Origin: an uncultured Flammeovirgaceae bacterium
GTDB taxonomy: Bacteria > Bacteroidota > Bacteroidia > Cytophagales > Cyclobacteriaceae
Direction of reading: 5' to 3'
NCBI GenBank assembly: GCA_946886805.1
Contig: CAMPJM010000284.1
Location: 1-5,791, forward strand
DNA length: 5,791 nt
In this document: positions 1 to 5,260 of the stretch, piece by piece
Position numbering within the stretch: the stretch's first letter is position 1
How the letters are laid out: every line of letters begins with the position of its first letter
The notes under the pieces: model-generated
What the model was told of the DNA's origin: nothing
Seen by the model: only the letters and a program-made list of their open reading frames with translations
Databases searched by the model: none
Program-made: the position numbers and the translations under genes

Positions 1-96
1 TTTTTCTACATCAAAACCTTCAGAAAGTCTTCCTTTAAATTTTTCATAAAAATCAATTCTATTCTTCGGAATAAGCACTTGGGAGAAAGGCGTCAT
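1..96 (-). CDS. Possible 5' part of an unrecognised gene running off the left edge
   Basis: Read on the minus strand from ATG at 96-94, 32 codons stay open to the window edge, starting MTPFSQVLIPKNRIDFYEKF and ending GRLSEGFDVEK. The composition is protein-like (mixed charged and aromatic residues), but 32 codons is short enough to be chance. The frame opens only about 50 nt upstream of this ATG, and no earlier ATG exists in it. A 20-codon ORF at 155-93 ends in a TGA that overlaps this ATG (ATGA), which could be translational coupling, or a single frame broken by an indel. I do not recognise the family. A transposase N-terminus was considered but no diagnostic motif is present. Its start is close to, and divergent from, the plus-strand gene at 389. 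Confidence 0.33.
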   Translation of the reverse strand, partial: MTPFSQVLIPKNRIDFYEKFKGRLSEGFDVEK

Positions 97-388
97 AGTA
101 AGTATAGACTTGATTTTTCGCCGAAAGGAGAGCTTTGATGTTGTTTAATTTTCATCAAGGAAGTAAGGTCAGACTGGCGAGGACAAAAACAACTAAATTC
201 AATGCATTGGATTATACTGAAAACCAATTAACCATTGTTCGTCACGCAGGAGCGATAAAGCACCTTTTATAGTGAAAAATATCTTCCTATTTCATCTTAT
301 AGATTACATCCGAAGATATACTCGGGAGAATCAATCTTTTTGCTTACATATAATTGATAGATTTAATGTTTAAACATACAATTGTCAA
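97..388. other. Intergenic region without a convincing gene
   Basis: This 292-bp AT-rich stretch separates the possible minus-strand gene at the left edge from the secreted-protein gene. It contains the 20-codon minus ORF at 93-155, and a minus-strand frame of about 28 codons ending at 199 that has no start codon. A TATAATTG at 349-356 is one mismatch from the Bacteroidota -7 consensus TAnnTTTG and would place a transcript start about 25-30 nt before the ATG at 389, but I see no matching -33 TTG at proper spacing, so this promoter is weak. A short segment around 240-262 (GTCACGCAGGAGCGATAAAG) resembles palindromic repeats of the GTCATTGCGAGGAGCGA type; that is a memory-based resemblance only. 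Confidence 0.5.
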
Positions 389-3292
389 ATGGCTAAAGTT
401 GTTCTTTTAGTTCTGTTTTCTGCCATTCCCTATTTGAGTTTCAGCCAAATTTGGAAGGAGACATTTGATGAGCTACCAAATGGAACGACTGTAGATACTG
501 GCCCTACCGCCTGGTCTACTGAAGCACCGACAACCTTTCAAATTTTTTCTAGACAAGCTTATTTTGTTTATAAAATATTTGCCATCGACAATACAGGTGG
601 TGAAGAGGGGCTTTGGAAATCAGAAGTAATTGACATTTCTTCGTCGCCGGAAGTTGCAATTGAGATCACTCTGGGAAGCTACTGGGCGAGCAATACAGAT
701 TATATTCGTTGTTTTTACAAAATAGACGGTGGATCGGAGGTGATGTTTGGCGAACAGTTTGGTGCGACAGACCTAAATATAGCTTCTTTGGCAAGTGCCA
801 TAGTTTCGGGCAGCACCCTTGAAATTATAATCAAAGCCTCTGAAAATACATTAGGTACATTTAACAACTTTCCTCGAATAATGGGGATAGATGATATTAC
901 GGTATCAGATATTAGCTACCTCTATTCAATTAATTCGGGAAATTGGGATTCCACTAACTCCTGGTCAAAAACGGGGTATGCGGGCAGTTCCTGTTTATGC
1001 ACGCCCAATAAAAATACCCACGTTTTTATTGGTAATTATCATAATGTTACGCTTGGCGGGACTGCAGAAAGCGCTGGTTTAACAGTGCAAAGTTCGGGTA
1101 ACCTCAACTATGCGGCCAATGGGAGACTGAACATCATAAGAGGTGGAAATTTAAAGGTGGAAAGCAGCGGAGGGATTAGGAAAAATGGCAATATTGGTAC
1201 GACATTAAATTTCTCTGACTATTCATACAACATAAATATTGATGGCGAACTCTCGGTAGACAATTTGATAGTCAATGCTGCTAATCTCATTTTTTCAGGG
1301 ACGGGGAATGTGCAGGTGGTAAATAACTTCTCTGTCAATAATGTGGTGGGAAAAAGTTTGATTAACAACAGTACAGGAAATTTCTCGATCGGAAATAACC
1401 TGGTATTTTCTTCTACTTCCTCAAATTTATCTTTTATCAATAACGGCAATCTCAATATCTCCAACAGCTTAAGGTTTGATAATAATCTGGTTGAGGTGGA
1501 GAATCACGGCAATTTTACTATTGAAAATGGTTTAGTGGTGGTAAGCAGTGCCGATAATGGTAATGCTTTAAAGAACTTTGGCACTTTCAATACGGCCAAT
1601 ATCGATCTCAACAATGGAAATTTCACTGTCATAAACAAGGGGATTATAAATCAAAAGGGCGATTTTTTAGACGTAGATATAGAAAGTGTGTTTGAAAACA
1701 GGAAAGGAAGTCGCTGGAATTTTGCAGGAGGCGGTATTAATAGCAGACTTTTCCTGAACTACCCTGATAATACATTTGCCTATGAAAAAAACGGTGACCA
1801 AAGCATTTTTGTGCCAGCAGACGGGGCTTATAGTAACTTGCATTTAAATGGGAGTGGGATAAAATCTGTGACCGGCTTGTTGAATGTTAACAATGATTTG
1901 ATTATTTCCGGAACCTCGCAATTAGATGTTTCTGCCAACTTGTTTCAGATCAATCTAGGAGGTGATTGGCATGTAGAAAGCACCAACAGCAATCCCTTCA
2001 TAGAAAGGACCGGACAGGTTGTGTTTAATGGTACGAATAATCAAAACATACAATCAGAAGCAGAAAGAGAAAGTTTTTACCATTTAGAAATTAATAAAAC
2101 ATCCGGAAATGTGGTTCTCTCCAGTTCATTAAGCACAGACTTGTTGATTTCCGGACAATTATCGCTAAAGAATGGAGGCTTGGATTTAAACGGGAATAAA
2201 CTCAGTATTTCAAATCCGGATAGAACAGCGGTGATCAGAAGCAATGGATTCATTAAAAGTGAAGCCGAATATTTTCCCTACTCTCCTGTGGTCTGGGCAG
2301 TGGGAGAAAATATAGGTGAATATGTATTCCCCTTCGGTGCTTCGGCCGCAAGCGATGAATATATACCTTTTACGTTTGATATAAAAACACCAGGGATATC
2401 AAATGGAACGGTCTCTGTGGCTACTTATGGAACCGGCCAGGATAATTTGCCATATCCCGACAAGGTAGAATGGTTGGGAAATGAGATGGCTGATATGGTC
2501 GCCGATAGATTTTGGCAAATTGATCTAACCGGTTATTCCACCAATCCTGTGGCCGATATCACTTTTACTACTACAGAGGAGGAAGCTGCAATGTTGACTA
2601 CAATCCGCGCGCAGCGATGGAATTCGATCGATTCCAAATGGGACGATCCAATTCCCGGCCAGGTAAGCTTGTTTGACAATGCCGTTACGGTACCTATGGT
2701 CAATGAATTTTCTCCTTGGACTTTGGTAGATGAGAATAGCATCTTACCTATTGAACTGATTTATTTTAAAGCTGAAATTATTGATAAAGAGGTGGTTCTG
2801 GAGTGGAAAACTGCCCAAGAGATCAAGAATGATTATTTTACAATAGAAAGATCGCATAATCTGACGGACTTTGAAGAACTCATAAAAGTTAAGGGCAAGG
2901 GGACAAGCGTTCTGGAAAATGTATATACATCAAGGGATGAATTTCCATTAACAGGTAGGGCGTATTATCGTCTGAAGCAGACAGATTTTGACGGCTCTTT
3001 TACATATTCCAAAATTGTATCAGTAGCGTTTTTCGATAAATTCAACACGATTGTGGTTTATCCAAATCCCTTCAATGGGAGAGAGCTTCATGTAAAAAAG
3101 GGAAATTTTCATGATCTGAAAAATCAGCAGATCCTCGTTTTTAACATGAAAGGGATAGATGTGTTTTCAGGAGCTGAATTTATCGATAAGGGAACTGGGA
3201 CGATAGTTTTGAAGTTAAACAAGCCACTCTCTACAGGGATTTATTGGATAAAAATTGGCGACATTTATTCAGAGAAGTTCGTGGTTGAATGA
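389..3292 (+). CDS. Large secreted/surface protein with T9SS type A sorting domain
   Basis: 967 residues, exported. Residues 1-20 (MAKVVLLVLFSAIPYLSFSQ) form a Sec signal peptide, probably cut near Gln20. Residues ~21-175 look like a beta-sandwich (GGEEGLWKSEVIDIS, YKIDGG). At ~177-225 comes the YSINSGNWDSTNSWS motif, common after such domains in Bacteroidota surface proteins, with a C-L-C pair. Residues ~225-600 are Asn/Gly/Ser-rich with recurring xNxGNFxIxNxL turns about 21-23 residues apart, suggesting a beta-helix. Residues ~786-790 (LPIEL) start a fibronectin-III-like segment (VVLEWKTAQE...YYRLKQTDFDGSFTYS). Residues ~887-967 are the type A sorting domain: YPNPF at 891-895, then GIYWIKI and the terminal SEKFVVE. 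By family knowledge the C-terminal domain directs transport across the outer membrane and is removed or linked to a surface glycolipid. No catalytic domain is recognised, so an adhesin or structural role is inference. ATG389 is the first start after an in-frame stop at 371-373; see the findings for a possible frameshifted longer signal peptide. Confidence 0.93.
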   Translation: MAKVVLLVLFSAIPYLSFSQIWKETFDELPNGTTVDTGPTAWSTEAPTTFQIFSRQAYFVYKIFAIDNTGGEEGLWKSEVIDISSSPEVAIEITLGSYWASNTDYIRCFYKIDGGSEVMFGEQFGATDLNIASLASAIVSGSTLEIIIKASENTLGTFNNFPRIMGIDDITVSDISYLYSINSGNWDSTNSWSKTGYAGSSCLCTPNKNTHVFIGNYHNVTLGGTAESAGLTVQSSGNLNYAANGRLNIIRGGNLKVESSGGIRKNGNIGTTLNFSDYSYNINIDGELSVDNLIVNAANLIFSGTGNVQVVNNFSVNNVVGKSLINNSTGNFSIGNNLVFSSTSSNLSFINNGNLNISNSLRFDNNLVEVENHGNFTIENGLVVVSSADNGNALKNFGTFNTANIDLNNGNFTVINKGIINQKGDFLDVDIESVFENRKGSRWNFAGGGINSRLFLNYPDNTFAYEKNGDQSIFVPADGAYSNLHLNGSGIKSVTGLLNVNNDLIISGTSQLDVSANLFQINLGGDWHVESTNSNPFIERTGQVVFNGTNNQNIQSEAERESFYHLEINKTSGNVVLSSSLSTDLLISGQLSLKNGGLDLNGNKLSISNPDRTAVIRSNGFIKSEAEYFPYSPVVWAVGENIGEYVFPFGASAASDEYIPFTFDIKTPGISNGTVSVATYGTGQDNLPYPDKVEWLGNEMADMVADRFWQIDLTGYSTNPVADITFTTTEEEAAMLTTIRAQRWNSIDSKWDDPIPGQVSLFDNAVTVPMVNEFSPWTLVDENSILPIELIYFKAEIIDKEVVLEWKTAQEIKNDYFTIERSHNLTDFEELIKVKGKGTSVLENVYTSRDEFPLTGRAYYRLKQTDFDGSFTYSKIVSVAFFDKFNTIVVYPNPFNGRELHVKKGNFHDLKNQQILVFNMKGIDVFSGAEFIDKGTGTIVLKLNKPLSTGIYWIKIGDIYSEKFVVE

Positions 3293-3301
3293 GAGACGGT
3301 T

Positions 3302-3378
3302 TTAAAGTTTTAGGTTTCAAGTTCAAGGTTCAAAGTTTAAAGTTCAGAGTTCAATTTTAGGGTTCAAAGTTTCAAAGT
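3302..3378. repeat. Degenerate 7-nt tandem repeat, consensus TTCAAAGT-like
   Basis: Eight heptads in a row can be read from 3302 to 3357: ttaaagt, tttaggt, ttcaagt, tcaaggt, tcaaagt, ttaaagt, tcagagt, tcaattt. After a six-base break two more units follow (tcaaagt, ttcaaagt) to 3378. The tract begins nine bases after the stop codon of the secreted-protein gene. Tracts of GTTCAAAGTTCAAGGTT character are something I recall from intergenic DNA of Bacteroidota. Function is unknown; slippage-driven expansion would explain it without any function. Confidence 0.75.
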
Positions 3379-3397
3379 TATTCTACGACTTGGTAGT

Positions 3398-3473
3398 GAT
3401 GACATCCCTCTCTCCACAATTAAGCACAAAAAAATAATAGTTGGTAGAAAATTCGAATTATAGGGATGTCATC
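3398..3473. repeat. Long-spaced inverted repeat, copy A
   Basis: GATGACATCCCT at 3398-3409 is the exact reverse complement of AGGGATGTCATC at 3462-3473, with a 52-bp AT-rich spacer. The arms extend with a mismatch (AGTGATGAC against GTCATCGCTT). The right end, TAGGGATGTCATCGCTTT at 3461-3478, is identical over 18 bases to 3964-3981, the right end of copy B, in the same orientation. Two copies with similar arm layout (spacers of 52 and 49) and different spacer sequence indicate a small palindromic repeat family or MITE remnant rather than a chance hairpin. Confidence 0.75.
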
Positions 3474-3514
3474 GCTTTAGTACCAAACAGTTTCAAAATG
3501 TAAGTCAAATCTCG

Positions 3515-3706
3515 TTTTGTATCATACTGAGTTTGCGAAGTATCATGGTTCAGATCGGTGTATGAAGCAAAGCTTGAGCTTGTAGTGAGCAGCTTAATCC
3601 ACTGTGGTCAATAAGCGGTTCAGGAAGCGATTAACTCCGGTTATTTGAATGTTCCAGGATGCTTCCCGCAACAAGTGCGGGCAAGCTCTGGGTCAGCATG
3701 ACAAAA
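3515..3706. repeat. About 190-bp intergenic element with imperfect terminal inverted repeats
   Basis: The left end reads TTTTGTATCATACTGAG (3515-3531) and the right end CTGGGTCAGCATGACAAAA (from 3688). The reverse complement of the right end, TTTGTCATGCTGACCCAG, matches the left end apart from small differences. Inside, 3661-3686 forms a hairpin: GCTT-CCCGCA, loop ACAAG, TGCGGG, a bulged C, then AAGC. The GTCATCCTGAG...AGCATGACAAA type of terminal sequence resembles dispersed non-coding repeats I remember from Bacteroidota genomes, so this copy is probably a decayed member of a repeat family mobilised in trans. No coding potential was seen. Exact boundaries are approximate. Confidence 0.6.
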
Positions 3707-3783
3707 AATTTGAGAGCAGAGTAAATATTTAAGAGGCTCGAATACTACCAATATTAATGTGTATTTTTTTAATAGAAATCATC

Positions 3784-3856
3784 AACCCTGTAAGGGTGAT
3801 ATTATTGTAGAAAATCACACGAAGATTGGCTCGAACCTCGAAGAGGTGACATTATT
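3784..3856. repeat. Pair of direct 23-bp repeats, each with a small hairpin, 50 bp apart
   Basis: Unit 1 (3784-3806) and unit 2 (3834-3856) agree at 17 of 23 positions, sharing AACC at the start and GGTGA-ATTATT at the end. Each contains a perfect 4-bp stem with a 3-base loop: CCCT-GTA-AGGG in unit 1 and CCTC-GAA-GAGG in unit 2. Four of the six differences lie in the stems and change both sides together, so pairing is kept. This resembles a repeat with CCCTGAAGGGGTGACATTATT character that I recall from Bacteroidota intergenic DNA. No function is known to me. Confidence 0.65.
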
Positions 3857-3899
3857 CTTTACGGAGACCTACCTCCCCACGGCAATTCGAAAGACAAGG

Positions 3900-3980
3900 A
3901 AGCGACGACGTCCCTCTTTCCAAAAATAGAATAGAAGTAGATCCTGGCAGAATCTTTAAACTGTAGGGATGTCATCGCTT
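3900..3980. repeat. Long-spaced inverted repeat, copy B, just downstream of arsM
   Basis: AAGCGACGACGTCCCT at 3900-3915 pairs with AGGGATGTCATCGCTT at 3965-3980 at 14 of 16 positions, across a 49-bp spacer. Its right arm lies 17 bp past the arsM stop codon, so an arsM transcript would fold the whole structure; in RNA one of the two imperfect positions becomes a G-U wobble in either direction. It could limit readthrough or protect the arsM mRNA 3' end, but there is no U-run, so I do not call it an intrinsic terminator. It is a second copy of the element at 3398-3473. Confidence 0.75.
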
Positions 3981-3997
3981 TGATAGATTGCTTATTT

Positions 3998-4855
3998 TTA
4001 GCAGCAGCCTGAACCAGGCGCACAGCAATTAGTATCAGGTTTCTCAGCATAGACTGTAATGCTATAAATCCCCAGGTTTGCATCACTTTTAAAGGCATTC
4101 AATTCATCTTCCTTTAAATAGTTTGATAAAATTTCATCGGGGATTGAAATGGTTTTTTGCTTTTGGACTTTTATATTTTTAAAACCAGCTTCCTCTATTT
4201 TCTTCAGATAATCATCTTTTTGTAAGGCACCGCTCACACATCCTGCATACATCTCTGCTTCTTTTGTTAAGCCCTCAGGAAGCTGTCCTTCAAGAACCAC
4301 ATCTGATATGCTGAAATGACCCCCCGGTTTTAAAATTCTAAACGTTTCATTAAATGCCTTTGCTTTATCAGGAACCAGGTTCATCACGCAATTACTTACC
4401 ACCACGTCAGCCCTATTGGAAGCCAGAGGCATGTCTTCAATGTCTCCCAGTCTGAACTGAACGTTTTTATAGCCCAGTTTTTCGGCATTGATTTTTGCTT
4501 TTGCAATCATCGCCTCGGTCATATCTATGCCTATCACTTCACCGGCTTCGCCGGCAATTGATCTGGCTACAAAGCAATCATTTCCTGCTCCGGAACCGAG
4601 GTCCACCACCACGTCGCCGGGCTTAATGAGTGCAAATTCTGTCGGCAGTCCACATCCAAGCCCAAGGTCAGCATCTTTATTATAGCCCTCTAAAGCAGAA
4701 TAATCATCGCTGAATATGGTGTAATCGGAAGTTGGGCCACAGGAACTGCCGGCACCACAACAAGAGCTTTCATTCTCTTCTTTAGATTGCTCGGCTATCT
4801 TAGCATATTTTTCCTTTACTAATTCTTTTAAAGCATCTCCATTTAAATTTTCCAT
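3998..4855 (-). CDS. arsM: ArsM, SAM-dependent arsenite methyltransferase
   Basis: 285 residues, cytosolic. By family knowledge it transfers methyl groups from S-adenosylmethionine to As(III), giving mono-, di- and trimethylated arsenicals. The class I methyltransferase core shows the SAM motif DLGSGAGNDCF (85-95), the acidic GIDMT (109-113), GDIEDMPL (137-144) and RILKPGGHFSISD (173-185). The cysteines expected to bind As(III) are present: Cys68 (GLGCGLP), Cys156 (SNCVMNL) and Cys206 (YAGCVSGAL), plus an N-terminal CCGAGSSC (32-39) and a terminal CCAPGSGCC (277-285). The start was set at ATG4855 (MENLNGDALKELVKEKY). An in-frame ATG at 4885 would add ten residues but lies inside the predicted -7 promoter element and operator. 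It follows arsR on the same strand with a 57-bp gap carrying its own operator, so it should be As(III)-induced, alone or by readthrough from arsR. Confidence 0.95.
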   Translation of the reverse strand: MENLNGDALKELVKEKYAKIAEQSKEENESSCCGAGSSCGPTSDYTIFSDDYSALEGYNKDADLGLGCGLPTEFALIKPGDVVVDLGSGAGNDCFVARSIAGEAGEVIGIDMTEAMIAKAKINAEKLGYKNVQFRLGDIEDMPLASNRADVVVSNCVMNLVPDKAKAFNETFRILKPGGHFSISDVVLEGQLPEGLTKEAEMYAGCVSGALQKDDYLKKIEEAGFKNIKVQKQKTISIPDEILSNYLKEDELNAFKSDANLGIYSITVYAEKPDTNCCAPGSGCC

Positions 4856-4876
4856 GACATTAAATTGTTTATTGTT

Positions 4877-4896
4877 AAATTGCAATATTACGATAT
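4877..4896. promoter_or_regulatory. Putative ArsR operator in front of arsM
   Basis: AAATTGCAATATTACGATAT in the arsR-arsM gap matches the near-palindrome over the arsR start (5241-5260) at 18 of 20 positions. The identical stretch GCAATATTACGATATA (4882-4897) is unlikely to be chance so close by. The left half-site is degraded (AAATTG instead of ATATCG), suggesting weaker or asymmetric binding than at arsR. It covers the predicted arsM -7 element, the geometry expected for repression by steric block. Confidence 0.72.
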
Positions 4897-4916
4897 AAAA
4901 TATTTTAAAAAGTCAA
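4883..4916 (-). promoter_or_regulatory. Putative arsM promoter of Bacteroidota type
   Basis: On the minus strand, TTG at 4916-4914 and TAATATTG at 4890-4883 are separated by 23 bp. That fits the TTG-N(17-23)-TAnnTTTG pattern known for Flavobacterium, with one mismatch in the -7 box. The -33 TTG overlaps the arsR stop codon. Transcription would begin near 4877, leaving about 22 nt of leader before ATG4855, and would exclude the upstream ATG at 4885 from the transcript. AT-rich DNA gives such matches easily, so confidence is moderate. Confidence 0.5.
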
Positions 4917-5242
4917 CAGCATTTCGATATAGGGGTATAGGAGTTAAACATAGTGTTAAAAATCTCCTGAATTTCTTTCCAGACTTTTTCATCTATGCAG
5001 TAGCACATTTTCGGGCCCTCTATTTCACCTTTTATGATCCCTACTTGCTTCAATTCTTTCAGATGTTGCGAAATAGTTGATTGAGATAACGGAAATTCCT
5101 CTACTAAATCATTACAAATACAAGAATTATGTTTTAACAGATAATCAATGATCGCAACCCGCGCAGGGTGACCAATAACTTTAGCGTAAGTAGCTATTGT
5201 ATTTTGCTTTTGGTTAAAGCTTTGTGTCTTTGTTATTCCCAT
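4913..5242 (-). CDS. arsR: ArsR-family arsenic-responsive winged-helix repressor
   Basis: 109 residues, within the usual ArsR/SmtB size. The family binds DNA as a dimer and releases it when As(III) is coordinated by cysteine thiolates. Visible here: the dimer/helix region ATYAKVIGHPARVAIIDYLL (17-36), the metal-site strip NSCICNDLV with Cys41 and Cys43, the recognition helix SQSTISQHLKELKQVGII (53-70) and the beta-hairpin wing KGEIEGPKMCYCI (71-83) with Cys80 and Cys82. The chain ends KCC (Cys108-109). C-x-C before the recognition helix resembles the classic ArsR site (ELCVCDL), and the terminal Cys pair may supply a further ligand. ATG5242 is the start: the frame gives a full N-terminus, and no later Met precedes the domain. 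It is upstream of arsM on the same strand, so autoregulation plus control of arsM is expected. Confidence 0.94.
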   Translation of the reverse strand: MGITKTQSFNQKQNTIATYAKVIGHPARVAIIDYLLKHNSCICNDLVEEFPLSQSTISQHLKELKQVGIIKGEIEGPKMCYCIDEKVWKEIQEIFNTMFNSYTPISKCC

Positions 5243-5260
5243 ATCGCAATATTACGATAT
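5241..5260. promoter_or_regulatory. Putative ArsR operator overlapping the arsR start codon
   Basis: ATATCGCAATATTACGATAT is a palindrome with a single mismatched pair: outer arms ATATCG/CGATAT and a self-complementary AATATT centre. It shares two bases with the arsR ATG (5242-5240). A copy precedes arsM. Length and symmetry suit an ArsR dimer. A TAATATTG (-7-like, minus strand, 5254-5247) sits in it, but no TTG occurs 17-23 bp upstream, so the arsR promoter is not clearly located in the 113-bp gap before the DUF4136 gene. If this -7 is used, the arsR mRNA would be nearly leaderless. Confidence 0.75.

Larger units (their letters stand above)
3293..3997. other. 705-bp repeat-rich gap between convergent genes
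   Basis: The secreted-protein gene and arsM converge on this gap, and no believable coding sequence lies in it. It is filled by at least four kinds of repeat, listed separately: a heptad tract (3302-3378), two copies of a long inverted repeat (3398-3473 and 3900-3980), a roughly 190-bp element with terminal inverted repeats (3515-3706) and a hairpin pair (3784-3856). No classical intrinsic terminator (stem followed by a U-run) was found for either flanking gene; the inverted repeats may serve that purpose from both sides. Confidence 0.7.

Noticed and set aside
1..96. Transposase N-terminus at the left edge
   Set aside because: FSQ-type starts occur in some transposases, but 32 residues show no catalytic or HTH motif and no terminal inverted repeat was found beside it.
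199..285. Minus-strand frame of about 28 codons (IKGALSLLRDEQWLIGFQYN and following) ending at 199
   Set aside because: It has protein-like composition but no start codon and is bounded by stops; it could be a gene remnant but cannot be supported.
891..1082. Short open frames inside the secreted-protein gene (891-1082 plus, 1219-1464 minus, 2533-2742 minus)
   Set aside because: They are shadows in other frames of a gene with clear domain structure along its full length.
3784..3856. Two-repeat CRISPR-like array
   Set aside because: Only two units, six mismatches in 23 bases, paired stem changes and no cas genes; it fits a palindromic intergenic repeat better.
3900..3980. Intrinsic terminator for arsM
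   Set aside because: The stem is long-spaced (49-bp loop) and not followed by a U-run in either direction, so it is listed as a repeat only.
3859..4098. 79-codon minus-strand open frame covering the repeat region and the end of arsM
   Set aside because: It overlaps the arsM 3' end in another frame, runs through inverted-repeat copy B and has no recognisable protein features.
4856..4885. Ten-residue N-terminal extension of ArsM from ATG4885
   Set aside because: The ATG lies in the operator and the predicted -7 element, and MENLNGDALKELVKEKY is a natural ArsM beginning.
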